Origin: Janibacter cremeus
GTDB taxonomy: Bacteria; Actinomycetota; Actinomycetes; Actinomycetales; Dermatophilaceae
Reading direction: 5' to 3'
Assembly: GCF_029395675.1 (NCBI RefSeq)
Contig: NZ_CP115184.1
Span: 3,038,001-3,102,000 of the forward strand
Length of the DNA stretch: 64,000 nt
The notes under the pieces were generated by a model. That model ran no database searches and was not told the DNA's origin. It saw only the letters and a program-made list of their open reading frames with translations. The position numbers were made by a program, and so were the translations under genes. Shown piece after piece: positions 34,181 to 42,034 of the stretch. The first letter of the stretch is position 1. The number at the start of each line of letters is the position of its first letter.

Positions 34181-35721
34181 CGTCCCCTCGTGTCTAGCGC
34201 ATCTCGGTCCCTGCGGCGTTCGGCTTTCCACAGGTCGTACTCGCGGTTGCGGGCTGCGACCGCCAGGGCGAGGGCTTGTTCGAGGTGGTCGCGCCAGCCG
34301 GTGCCGACGTAGGCCCAGGTTCCGATCACCTGGGTGGTCTCTTCTGCGTCGTCGGCGAGGAGGCGGGCTTCGAGGTCGCGGGTGTCGAGGGGTTGGCCGG
34401 TGCGGCGGGACTCGGCAGCCAGGGCCTGCCACCGCGAGCGGGCACGACGCAGGGCGCCGAGGGTGATCGAGTAGCGGCGGGACTTGGTGCCGAAGTGGCC
34501 ACGGAAGCCCAGGCAGTGCACCCACTTGCCCATCCGTTGGTAGTCGTGGTCCTGGTCGTGGAAGGTCGCGGCCCGGGCAGCCATCTCCGCGCATTGCCGC
34601 CGCAGGGCGAGGATGTGCGGGCGTTGTTGGCCGTGGCCGTGCAGGCCGGAGGAGTCCTTGGTGGAGTACTTGGCCAGGTATCCGGCGACTTGGTCGGGGG
34701 TCAGTGGGCCGGTCGGGTCGTCGGTGCGCGAGCCGGCACGGACGGTACGCACGTCGACCTGGGTGCCGAAGACCAGCACTCGTGGGGTGTCCTCGTGGTC
34801 GACCGGCTCGGCGATGGTCGTCACGGTCGGGACGACCCGGTGGACGAGGGCTGCGAGGGTGTCGCCGTCCAGTGATGGGGGAGCGGGCGAACCGGTGCCG
34901 CCGGCGGCGGGTCCGTCGAGGCGGATCAGGGCGTGGAAGTGGATCAGGCCGCGTGCCTGGTGTTCGGCGACCTTGGCGTACTGGATCGACGCGTGCTCGT
35001 CCAGGCGGGAGTCGGGGACGGCCAGGTGGTGGGCGACGGCCCGGCGGAAGGCGATGGTGAAGCGTCGCCACAGCTCGGGGGCGTGCCACTGCCACATCAC
35101 CGCAGACGCGGTGTCGTGGCACTGGAAGCACAACGGCGCGCCGTTGACCTCGTCGTCGCGATCGTGGATGCGGGTGCACCACAGCGGCCGGCCGTGGGGG
35201 CAGCGGCTGCGGTCGTCGCGTCGTCGTGGCCGGCACGCGCGTCCTTTCCGGTGGCCGTGGACGGGTCCGAAGGATGGGGCGGTGAGGGTGACGAACAGCA
35301 GCGGGTTGTCCCGCACCTGCTCGGGGACGGTCTTGCCGCCGGCGACCCCGGCATGGATGAGGGCGTAGGTGTCACGGGCGTAGGTGCGTGAGCAGGACGG
35401 GCACACCGAGGCACGCCGGTTGCCGCACGCGCGGTGCAGCACCCCGAACGGCAGGTCACTGGCATCAAAGGAAGAGACGATCTCGCCCGTGGTGGTGTCG
35501 ACGGTGACCGAGGACCCGGCCAGCCGGACGGGGTGGGCGCAGTTGCGGGTGGTGCCCAGGGCCTGGGAGAAGTCGTCCATGCTCCCGTCGCGCATCCGCT
35601 GGGCGATCAGCTTGGCGTTCTCGGGGTGGTTGAGGTCGGGTATGTCCAGCGGCGCGTCCTCCCCGAAGCCGGGAAAGCGGTCCTCACCGGCGGCAGGGGC
35701 AGGCGTGTCTGTGGTGGCCAC
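34177..35721 (-). CDS. replication initiator protein (RepSA-like, HUH endonuclease)
   Basis: A 514-aa rolling-circle initiator. Motif 1 is FVTLTAPSFG (143-152), motif 2 the metal-binding HFH at 261-263 in RGLIHFHALIRLDG, and motif 3 the nicking tyrosines Tyr348/Tyr352 in GYLAKYSTKD. Cys pairs at 107/110 and 198/201 suggest a zinc site. GTG 35721 is chosen for the strong GGGGAGGGG upstream. Such proteins nick a double-strand origin and replicate the excised circle of pSAM2-type elements. A 16-bp inverted repeat lies 23 nt upstream of the start. Confidence 0.85.
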   Translation of the reverse strand: MATTDTPAPAAGEDRFPGFGEDAPLDIPDLNHPENAKLIAQRMRDGSMDDFSQALGTTRNCAHPVRLAGSSVTVDTTTGEIVSSFDASDLPFGVLHRACGNRRASVCPSCSRTYARDTYALIHAGVAGGKTVPEQVRDNPLLFVTLTAPSFGPVHGHRKGRACRPRRRDDRSRCPHGRPLWCTRIHDRDDEVNGAPLCFQCHDTASAVMWQWHAPELWRRFTIAFRRAVAHHLAVPDSRLDEHASIQYAKVAEHQARGLIHFHALIRLDGPAAGGTGSPAPPSLDGDTLAALVHRVVPTVTTIAEPVDHEDTPRVLVFGTQVDVRTVRAGSRTDDPTGPLTPDQVAGYLAKYSTKDSSGLHGHGQQRPHILALRRQCAEMAARAATFHDQDHDYQRMGKWVHCLGFRGHFGTKSRRYSITLGALRRARSRWQALAAESRRTGQPLDTRDLEARLLADDAEETTQVIGTWAYVGTGWRDHLEQALALAVAARNREYDLWKAERRRDRDALDTRGR

Positions 35722-35743
35722 GGTCCCCTCCCCAACCAAAGAA

Positions 35744-35794
35744 GGGTGTGCCACGCGGACCGGAGTGCGGCTCTGGGATCCGCGCGGCACACCC
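35744..35794. promoter_or_regulatory. 16-bp inverted repeat upstream of rep
   Basis: GGGTGTGCCACGCGGA (35744-35759) and TCCGCGCGGCACACCC (35779-35794) are inverted copies with one mismatch and a 19-nt spacer. It is placed just upstream of the rep start as an operator or part of the replication origin. The rest of the 35722-36165 gap holds the hairpin at 36009 and no gene. Confidence 0.6.
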
Positions 35795-36008
35795 AGACTG
35801 TGGGGTGAGCGGCGATGCCTGGTCACCGACGTTCCAGAGCCGCTCAACGCCGGGCACACCGAAGGGGGTGCGGGTGCGGATCCAGTTCAGTGAGTCTCTG
35901 TCGCGGCTATCGGTGAGAGCGAGCCGTCAGGCCCGAGAGGGGAGCCGACCCCCGGGGATACTTCCCGTCCATGTGTGTGCGTCTGTGATGATCCGCACCA
36001 GCCACGTT

Positions 36009-36023
36009 GCCCCCCAAGGGGGC
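36009..36023. other. GC hairpin in the rep-flavoprotein gap
   Basis: GCCCCC-caa-GGGGGC forms a 6-bp stem. It could end the flavoprotein transcript or belong to the origin; no T-run follows. Confidence 0.35.
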
Positions 36024-36165
36024 CCAGTCCCACTTTCGCGGAGATCCTTGACGCAAACCTGACTCTTTCCTAACGGTCCCCGAGGCTTGGTCGCGTCTGC
36101 CCACGTCGACCGGCTTGATATGTGATTGGAGCGATCGGGTGGCTGCACGAGCGCGGCAAGTCCCC

Positions 36166-37521
36166 TCAGAGGATCGATCCGAGGTCTGACCCGACGGTGG
36201 GGTAGGCGGCGGTCATTGACTTCAGCTGACGGGTGGTCAGCTCGAGCTTTATGGCCAAGCCCAGGAAGTTGATCAGCTCGCCGTATCCCGGGCCGAGTAG
36301 GTGCGCCCCGAGGATCTTGTCCGTGGCTCGCTCGACGAGGATCTTGGTGGCTGCAGTGGTCTCGCCGATCCGGTAGTTGGAGAACCAGCTACTCGTGTCG
36401 CGGTAGCGGACTTCGACGTCGAGGCCGTGGTCGTGGGCGTCTTGTTCGAGCATCCCCACTCGGGTGAGTTCAGGGATCGTGAAGACCGCAGTGGGCACCC
36501 CGGCGTAGTCGGGTGCGGTCGCGGTCCCCTTGAGCATGTTCGACGCGGCAACTTTGCCCTCGAACACCGCTACCGGTGTCAGTGGCATCCCGGGGCTGCT
36601 GGCTGCGTCGCCGGCGGCGTAGACCGCCGAGTTGCTGGTGCTCCGCAGATCAGCCCCTACCCGCACTCCACGTTCGTCCCACTCGATCCCAGCGGCCTCG
36701 AGGTCAAGTCCGTCCAGATTCGGTACCCGGCCCGCGCCCTGCACGACAAGGTCGAACTCCACCGTCTCGGGCTGGCCAGACCGTTCCATCTCGACCCGGT
36801 AGGAGGCAGCGGACTTCTCGATGGCGGTGATGGTGCTGGAGCGCCACAGCCCGACTCCGGCATCAGCGCCGCGGCTGATGAGGAGCTCGACCAGGTCGGG
36901 GTCGAAGGCCTTGAGCGGTCGGGGCCCGCGGTCGAGGATGACCGGAGTGCTGCCCGCGCGCGCCGCGATGTGGGCGAACTCGAAGGAGACGAAGCCACCA
37001 CCGACGAACAGAATCCGCTCTGGCAACTCGGGAAGGTCCATGAAGTCTGTGCTGTCGATCAGGTGCTCATGGCCCGGAAAGGCCAGTGGGCGGGGGCGGG
37101 CGCCCGCGGCAATCAGAAAGTGTGCCGCCTCGTACGGAGTGCCGTCGACCGTGAGTGTGTTTCGACCGGTGAACCGTGCCTGTCCGTGCAGTGTGTCGAC
37201 GCCATTGCCCGCGAGGCCATCCTCTATGCCTGCTGGCACCGGGTCGGTGAACCCGTGCTTGTGCTTCACCAGATCCGCCCAGTTGATCGACAGATTGGCG
37301 TCGTCGATACCCTTGCCGCGCATCAGGTGCGCACTGTCGATGATCTCGGCACCCCGGCGCAGGATCTTCTTCGGGTCGCACCCACGCAGAGCGCACGTGC
37401 CGCCGTACGGCAGCGCGTCGACGATCGCCACGTTCCACCCCGCCGAGGCGCACTTATTGGCCGCTGCCACGCCGGCCATGCCCGCTCCGATCACCATCAA
37501 GTCGTAGCCCCGCATCGTCAT
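36166..37521 (-). CDS. FAD/NAD(P)-dependent disulfide oxidoreductase, MerA-like core
   Basis: A 451-aa pyridine nucleotide-disulfide oxidoreductase. The FAD motif GAGMAG (12-17), the redox pair Cys43/Cys48 in GGTCALRGCDPKK, the NAD(P) motif FVGGGFVSFEFA, AVYAAGDAASSPG and the dimerisation domain are complete. The redox loop differs from the mercuric reductase GGTCVNVGCVPSK, there is no N-terminal HMA domain, and the C-terminal Cys pair that hands Hg(II) over in MerA is absent (the end reads PTVGSDLGSIL). It is cotranscribed with the upstream thioredoxin-fold gene (ATGA overlap) under a MerR regulator, suggesting thiol or metal(loid) reduction. Substrate unknown. Confidence 0.82.
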   Translation of the reverse strand: MTMRGYDLMVIGAGMAGVAAANKCASAGWNVAIVDALPYGGTCALRGCDPKKILRRGAEIIDSAHLMRGKGIDDANLSINWADLVKHKHGFTDPVPAGIEDGLAGNGVDTLHGQARFTGRNTLTVDGTPYEAAHFLIAAGARPRPLAFPGHEHLIDSTDFMDLPELPERILFVGGGFVSFEFAHIAARAGSTPVILDRGPRPLKAFDPDLVELLISRGADAGVGLWRSSTITAIEKSAASYRVEMERSGQPETVEFDLVVQGAGRVPNLDGLDLEAAGIEWDERGVRVGADLRSTSNSAVYAAGDAASSPGMPLTPVAVFEGKVAASNMLKGTATAPDYAGVPTAVFTIPELTRVGMLEQDAHDHGLDVEVRYRDTSSWFSNYRIGETTAATKILVERATDKILGAHLLGPGYGELINFLGLAIKLELTTRQLKSMTAAYPTVGSDLGSIL

Positions 37522-37823
37522 GCCACCGCCACGTCGAATTTTGCTCGAAGCTGCTCCATCGTGGGCGCCCCCGCCAAACCGTCCGGTGTGGGGTACAGGC
37601 GGCAGGACAAGCCCACTTCCGCACCTGGCCCGGCGAAGACGTCGACCCCGCCGACCAGGATGCTGGGCGACCCGTGGAAGCCCAGCCTTTCGGCCTCATC
37701 CACGGTCTCAACGCGGCGCCGGGTCACCACAACATCAGGGCGCTCGACGGCGATCGCGGCAAGCCGCTGATCGGCCAACTTCCAGTTCGGGCAGTCATCG
37801 AAGTACAACAAGGCGACGTCCAT
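37518..37823 (-). CDS. small thioredoxin-fold protein
   Basis: A 101-aa protein starting MDVALLYFDDCPNW, with Cys11 where thioredoxins have their active site, and GSPSI (51-55), which resembles the cis-proline loop. A second Cys is at 74. Related proteins of this shape (LLYF-x-x-CPNW) occur next to MerR and mercury or selenium genes in actinobacteria, but no function is established. A -10 box TACCGT lies 6 nt upstream and the stop overlaps the flavoprotein start. It could be the thiol partner of that flavoprotein. Confidence 0.7.
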   Translation of the reverse strand: MDVALLYFDDCPNWKLADQRLAAIAVERPDVVVTRRRVETVDEAERLGFHGSPSILVGGVDVFAGPGAEVGLSCRLYPTPDGLAGAPTMEQLRAKFDVAVA

Positions 37824-37829
37824 GCTCCG

Positions 37830-37861
37830 ACGGTAAACGTTGTACTGTACTAGAAGGTCAA
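37830..37861 (-). promoter_or_regulatory. MerR-type promoter with 20-bp spacer
   Basis: On the minus strand, TTGACC (37861-37856) and TACCGT (37835-37830) are 20 bp apart, the stretched spacing that MerR-family activators correct by twisting DNA. The spacer holds GTACAGTAC. The -10 box is 6 nt before the ATG at 37823, so the transcript is leaderless. Confidence 0.6.
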
Positions 37862-37878
37862 GGCTGGAGGTGGACGAC

Positions 37879-38280
37879 ATGTTGATCGGTGAGCTCGCCG
37901 ACGCTGCCTCAGTGAGCAGCCAGACCATCCGGTTCTACGAACGCAAAGGCCTCTTGCCCCACGCCGAACGGAGCACCAACGGCTACCGCGTCTACGACGA
38001 ATCCACGCTGGTCAGGTTGCGCTTCATCCGCGTGGCCCAAGGCGCCGGTCTCACGCTCTCCGAGATCCGCAGCATCATCGACCTCCGTGACGACGGCACA
38101 GCGCCCTGCGAGCACGTGGGCGGACTCATCAACACCAAACTCTCCGACGTGCGGGAACGGATCCGGCACCTTGCCGGGCTACAAACTGAACTCGAAACAC
38201 TGCACGAGCGCAGCCAGCAGCTGAATCCCGCTGACTGCACAGACGACCACATCTGCCACGTACTCTCCACAGGGACCTAG
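37879..38280 (+). CDS. MerR family metal/thiol-responsive regulator
   Basis: A 133-aa activator. The N-terminal helix-turn-helix LIGELADAASVSSQTIRFYE and KGLLPHAERSTNGYRVYDE is typical, followed by the long dimerisation helix. Cys77 (APCEHV), Cys120 and Cys126 (ADC and HICHVL) lie where MerR-type proteins place metal thiols (three Cys per site in MerR). ATG 37879 follows GGAGGTGG. It is divergent from the redox pair and should activate it through the 20-bp-spacer promoter. Effector (Hg, As or another soft metal) not determined. Confidence 0.88.
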   Translation: MLIGELADAASVSSQTIRFYERKGLLPHAERSTNGYRVYDESTLVRLRFIRVAQGAGLTLSEIRSIIDLRDDGTAPCEHVGGLINTKLSDVRERIRHLAGLQTELETLHERSQQLNPADCTDDHICHVLSTGT

Positions 38281-38401
38281 CCTCAAACGCTCGGATTCGG
38301 CAGCCACAAGGTGCCAATCCCGGGCGTCACTGTGGCGCGCCAGGCGGGGGATGTGAGAACTTTCTCTACTGACTCAAGGCGGCGACTCCGTCAACGCTGG
38401 C

Positions 38402-38459
38402 CGCCCGCTTCGCGGGCGCCCGCTGCGCATGCGGCCTGGCGGCCGTTCTCGCGGCCGCC
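38402..38459. other. two strong hairpins near the right end of the element
   Basis: CGCCCGC-ttc-GCGGGCG at 38402-38418, and GGCGGCCG (38438-38445) with CGGCCGCC (38452-38459). They lie between merR and attR in a 521-bp stretch (38281-38801) without a convincing gene; terminator or structural roles are both possible. Confidence 0.4.
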
Positions 38460-38801
38460 CTATCGCGATCGGCCAGGCATGACGAAGGCGCCCCGGTTCA
38501 GTACCGAGACGCCCTCACCCTTCGATCCGCCGACCCGTCGCTACACGATCCGTCCTCCACGGTCACGGATCAAGCGGCCAGTGGTTGCACCATCCGGGAC
38601 GCGCTCCGCGCCTGCGGCCCATGCCTTCCCGAGTCGATCGCCGCTTGATCCGAGCCCGCTCCGGCCGGGGCTGCTCCGCTATCGGGTCGGCGGCTCTTCG
38701 TGCCCCCCGGATGCCCCCCGAGCGGATGGCGACCGCCAGTAGGTGCAATGGATTGCAAACAACCGTGCCAGATCCTCGGGGCAGGACAACCCCGGATTGC
38801 C

Positions 38802-38847
<46 letters not shown>

Positions 38848-38854
38848 CGAAGAT

Positions 38855-38903
38855 CCCCGGCACAGCAGCGGAAACGCTGGTTCTGTGGCCGGGGTTTCTC
38901 GTT
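38855..38903. terminator. second copy of the tRNA/int hairpin
   Basis: This is near-identical to 32839-32887 (G for A in the loop, G for T in the tail). It lies outside the element, after attR, and belongs to the leftover of an older insertion. Confidence 0.65.
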
Positions 38904-38904
38904 G

Positions 38905-38990
38905 TCATTCCGACCTCACCTCCCGATCTGCCCCCCCCCCCCCCGGGCGCCCCCGACGGTGCTTCGAGCCGCTCCGGACCGGCCCGATCG
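38905..38990 (-). pseudogene. 3' remnant of a second, related integrase
   Basis: Bases 38848-38990 match 32832-32967 (terminator plus the last ~25 codons of int) with scattered differences and then stop abruptly at GACCGGCCCGATCG. The frame would read DRAGPERLEAPSG against DRAGLERLNAPSG in the intact gene. A run of 14 C (38931-38944) interrupts it. This is a relic of another element once inserted at the same tRNA. Confidence 0.75.
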
Positions 38991-39058
38991 ATCATTCGAG
39001 ATGGCTCCGAAGAGTTCGGCGCGGACGCGATGTTTCTCGCTCCTGAGGTGGAACGCGC

Positions 39059-39691
39059 CTATGGGTTCAGTGGTGAGTGATCTTGGGCCAGGAGGCGTGT
39101 GAGGGCCTCGGTCCGTGGGGTCATCCCGAGGTCCTTGGTGGTTGGCCATTCGTCGATTTCGACTCGCGCGAACTCGATCCACCGTTCGATCGTCTTGAAC
39201 ATGTCGATCTGGAAGGTGGCGAAGAGCACGGAGAGGTGTGTCCGTTGTGGGAATGGGTGGCCGCCGTCGAGGTAGGAGCCCATGAGTTCGACAATGGCCT
39301 GGTGGTGAGCGCCGATGTCGTCCTCGAACTCGTCAAGGGCTCGGAGCGCGTCTTCGCGTGAGCCGTGGTCGGCGAAGAGGAGCCTCAACAGGGCCTCAAC
39401 TTCGAAACGGGGCGGCTCGGTCCGGGTGGTCGTCCACTCGGTGAGGGCTTGGCGTCCTTCTCCGGTGATTGTGTACACGTTGCGGGTTCGGTTGCCGCTG
39501 TCCTCTTGGTGGACCGTGGCGTATCCGAGTTCGACGAGCTTCTTGGGTTCGGAGTAGAGAAGTCGCTCGGATTTGGGCCAGGCGTAGCGAAGGCTTCGTT
39601 GGGCTTGGCGGGTGAGTTCGTAGCCGGTCCAGGGTTTGAGGTGCAGGAGGCCGAGGACTGCATAAGAGGACGGGGTCAATCTTGGCGACAT
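39059..39691 (-). CDS. PadR family transcriptional regulator
   Basis: A 210-aa regulator. The N-terminal PadR winged helix (SSYAVLGLLHLKPWTGYELTR; EPKKLVELGYATVHQE; YTITGEGRQAL) is followed by the C-terminal helical domain (~100-205) typical of the PadR/Vir subfamily. ATG 39691 is chosen over TTG 39709 because family proteins begin a few residues before the LTPSSYAVLGLL block. It is divergent from the MDMPI/cupin operon, with a perfect palindrome in between that it probably binds, repressing itself and the operon. Confidence 0.88.
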   Translation of the reverse strand: MSPRLTPSSYAVLGLLHLKPWTGYELTRQAQRSLRYAWPKSERLLYSEPKKLVELGYATVHQEDSGNRTRNVYTITGEGRQALTEWTTTRTEPPRFEVEALLRLLFADHGSREDALRALDEFEDDIGAHHQAIVELMGSYLDGGHPFPQRTHLSVLFATFQIDMFKTIERWIEFARVEIDEWPTTKDLGMTPRTEALTRLLAQDHSPLNP

Positions 39692-39700
39692 ACCTTGACC

Positions 39701-39719
39701 ATACTGCAAGATGCAGTAT
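39701..39719. promoter_or_regulatory. probable PadR operator
   Basis: ATACTGCA-aga-TGCAGTAT is a perfect 8-bp palindrome 10 nt from the padR ATG. A further half-site TTGCAGTA lies at 39733-39740, followed by TAGTTCGG (39739-39746) inverted as CCGAACTA (39753-39760). Confidence 0.6.
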
Positions 39720-39801
39720 AGATTAGTGCATGTTGCAGTAGTTCGGTTCGACCCGAACTATCCCTCAACGGCCGCCGAAGGCCTGAGGATGGGAGAACAA
39801 C

Positions 39802-40605
39802 ATGGAAATCGACCGGCACATCGAGGCTCTCCAACTGGAAGCTCAGCTCTTCGCTGGCGCTGCTCGGCGCACCGATCTTGATGCGCCCGTCTCATCCTGT
39901 CCCGGGTGGGATGTGCGTGACCTCGTCCGACACCTCGCCGAAATCCACCTTTGGGCTGCTGCGCAGGTGGCCAACCGCGCCGCGAAGATGTGGGTCGATG
40001 ACCTCTCCGAGTTGTCGGGCTATTGGCCTGATCTCGCAGTCTTCTGGCCCGGCGACGCCGAGTTGATCGACTGGTACCTCGAGACGAACCTCAACTTGGT
40101 TCGTGAGCTCACGTCAGCTCCAGTCGACCTCGAGTGCCGGACGTTCCTGCCCGCCCCCTCCCCGCTTGCGATGTGGGCTCGACGCCAAGCCCACGAGACC
40201 GCGGTCCACCGCTTCGATGCCGAGTCCGCGGGCATGACCCCGACGAGCTTCGACCCCGAGTTCGCCACAGACGGAATCGACGAGCTGCTCGCCTCCTTCG
40301 CTCCCCGGGGTACCAGGTTCTCGATCGACAGTCCCGGAACGATGGCTGTCCACGCGAACGACACCGACACTCGATGGCACGTCACGATGGCCCCGAACGG
40401 AATCACCTCCACTGGAGGAGGGCATCCCGCCGACGTGACTCTCATCGGCCCGGCATCGGAGCTGTACCTGGCCCTGTGGAACCGAGGTGACGATTCCACG
40501 ATCGAGGTCGTAGGCAACCGAGACGTTCTCGACACCTGGCACAACGGCCATCGCGTCCGCTGGTCGCGAGCACGGGTCCAGAAGAGAGAGAGGGAACGAA
40601 GATGA
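39802..40605 (+). CDS. maleylpyruvate isomerase family mycothiol-dependent enzyme
   Basis: A 267-aa protein with the DinB-like four-helix N-terminal domain of MDMPI proteins: SSCPGWDVRDLVRHLAEIH supplies the first metal His, and WARRQAHETAVHRFDAE carries the second and third. A C-terminal domain with DTRWHVTMAP and ADVTLIGPASELYLALWNR follows. These enzymes use mycothiol for isomerisation or conjugation of electrophiles. It is the first gene of an operon with a cupin (ATGA at 40602) under PadR control, suggesting a small-molecule detoxification role. Confidence 0.85.
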   Translation: MEIDRHIEALQLEAQLFAGAARRTDLDAPVSSCPGWDVRDLVRHLAEIHLWAAAQVANRAAKMWVDDLSELSGYWPDLAVFWPGDAELIDWYLETNLNLVRELTSAPVDLECRTFLPAPSPLAMWARRQAHETAVHRFDAESAGMTPTSFDPEFATDGIDELLASFAPRGTRFSIDSPGTMAVHANDTDTRWHVTMAPNGITSTGGGHPADVTLIGPASELYLALWNRGDDSTIEVVGNRDVLDTWHNGHRVRWSRARVQKRERERR

Positions 40606-40961
40606 AGAGCAAAGTCCAAGACCTTCCGATCGCCCACGAGGCCATCGGAGAGATGTTCCGAGGGACGGAGTGGGGTGGGACGACCAGCGCGTACATGCAG
40701 TATCCGGCCGGCCTGGACTTCGGGCCGTTGCTCGAGGGGCTGGAGCGCGATCATTGTCAGTGCCCGCACTGGGGATTCCTCATCGAAGGCAGAATCCGCG
40801 TGAACTACGAGGACGGAACTGAAGAAGCAGTAGGCCCGGGCGAGATCTACTACTGGCCCTCAGGTCACACCATTGTTGTCGAGGAAGCCGTCAGGATGGT
40901 CGAGTTCAGCCCTCATGACCAGATGTCGCAGGTGCTCGCCCACGTCGTCGGCAGGCTGTAG
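40602..40961 (+). CDS. cupin-like small protein
   Basis: A 119-aa protein with a single predicted beta barrel: CPHWGFLIEGRIRVNYEDG resembles cupin motif 1 (G, polar, then E) and PGEIYYWPSGHTIVVEE resembles motif 2 (P-G-x-x-Y, then H). The canonical two-His start of motif 1 is reduced to one His, so metal binding is uncertain. It is translationally coupled to the MDMPI gene and may bind the operon's substrate. Confidence 0.65.
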   Translation: MKSKVQDLPIAHEAIGEMFRGTEWGGTTSAYMQYPAGLDFGPLLEGLERDHCQCPHWGFLIEGRIRVNYEDGTEEAVGPGEIYYWPSGHTIVVEEAVRMVEFSPHDQMSQVLAHVVGRL

Positions 40962-41154
40962 GAAGGCACCGCGGAGGCCCCCCGAACGTCACGGCCATCG
41001 CACACGAAGGGGGGCTCCGCAGTCCGGTCTGCGCCTCGCCGCAAGCCGGTCCGTGGTCGGGGCGGGTGCACGCCGGGTGCTTCGGCCTCCGATCGTCATT
41101 GCGGTTGGCCGTGGCGCGACCATGCTGGGCGAACCATGGATGGGAGGAGTCGGT

Positions 41155-42024
41155 ATGAGCCCCAGCGAGCACATCGGCCAGGAGTTCCACGCGTTCGACT
41201 TCTCACACGACCGGCGCACGTATGAGGTCTTCCGCAGTGGCTCGGGGCCAGCGGTTCTCGTGCTCCACGAGATCCCCGGCCTGCATCCGGGCGTCATCGA
41301 CTTCGCCCGTCGGCTCATCGCCGCCGGGTACACCGTGTACTTGCCGTCCCTGTACGGGCGCCCCGCAGCCCCGGCGAACGGCCGCGAGGTCCTGCGGTCG
41401 ATCCTGCAGGTCTGCGTGGCACGCGAGTTCACGAAGTTGGCCGACCGCACCAGCCCCGTCGTCGGGTGGCTGCGGGCACTCGCAGCGTCGGCCCACCGTG
41501 AGTGTGGCGGTCCCGGGGTCGGTGTGGTCGGGATGTGCTTCACCGGAGGTTTCGCGCTGGCGACCGCGCTCGAACCGTCGGTCCTCGCGTCCGTCATGAG
41601 CCAGCCGGTCATGCCCGCGCCGATCGGGAAGCGGGGGCGTGCCGCCCTGGGCCTCGATGCGCAGGATCTGACCACCATCACGGAACGGGCGAATGACGGA
41701 CTCCGCGTGCTCGGGCTCCGGTTCACCAACGACCGCGGCTGCCCTCCTGAGAGGTTCGAGACCCTGCGGGCGACGCTCGGGACGTCCTTCGAGGGGATCG
41801 AGATCGACTCTTCGCCGGGCAACGCGGCCGGCATCGCGCCATCAGCCCACGCGGTGCTCACGGTCTCCCTCGTCGACGACCCGGGTCGCCCTGGACCGGG
41901 TCCTCGCGTTTCTCGCCGAGCGGCTGCGCCCTTGAACGCCCTCGCCGCGTGCGCGATGGCGACGAGCAGGGTCCGGTCGCGACGGGTCGAGATCCCACGA
42001 GGTGTCGACACGGCCCGTCCATGA
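41155..42024 (+). CDS. dienelactone hydrolase family protein, C terminus frameshifted
   Basis: A 289-aa frame starting at ATG 41155 after GGAGGAG. The hydrolase core is intact: VLVLHEIPGLHPGVIDFAR, nucleophile Cys in GMCFTGGFALA, TNDRGCPPERF, and SAHAVLTVSLVDD with the expected His. Just after VDDPG (about 41880) the family ending continues in another frame as VALDRVLAFLAERLRP, stopping at 41935; the present frame instead runs on as a Pro/Arg-rich tail to 42024. A small deletion is the likely cause. All catalytic residues precede the break, so activity may survive. The gap from the cupin (40962-41154) holds no other gene. Confidence 0.7.
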   Translation: MSPSEHIGQEFHAFDFSHDRRTYEVFRSGSGPAVLVLHEIPGLHPGVIDFARRLIAAGYTVYLPSLYGRPAAPANGREVLRSILQVCVAREFTKLADRTSPVVGWLRALAASAHRECGGPGVGVVGMCFTGGFALATALEPSVLASVMSQPVMPAPIGKRGRAALGLDAQDLTTITERANDGLRVLGLRFTNDRGCPPERFETLRATLGTSFEGIEIDSSPGNAAGIAPSAHAVLTVSLVDDPGRPGPGPRVSRRAAAPLNALAACAMATSRVRSRRVEIPRGVDTARP

Positions 42025-42034
42025 CGTCAGAAGG

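Noticed and set aside
38281..38801. Possible genes between merR and attR
   Set aside because: The open frames are short, Arg/Pro-rich and without start signals; the region is better described as hairpins and element end.
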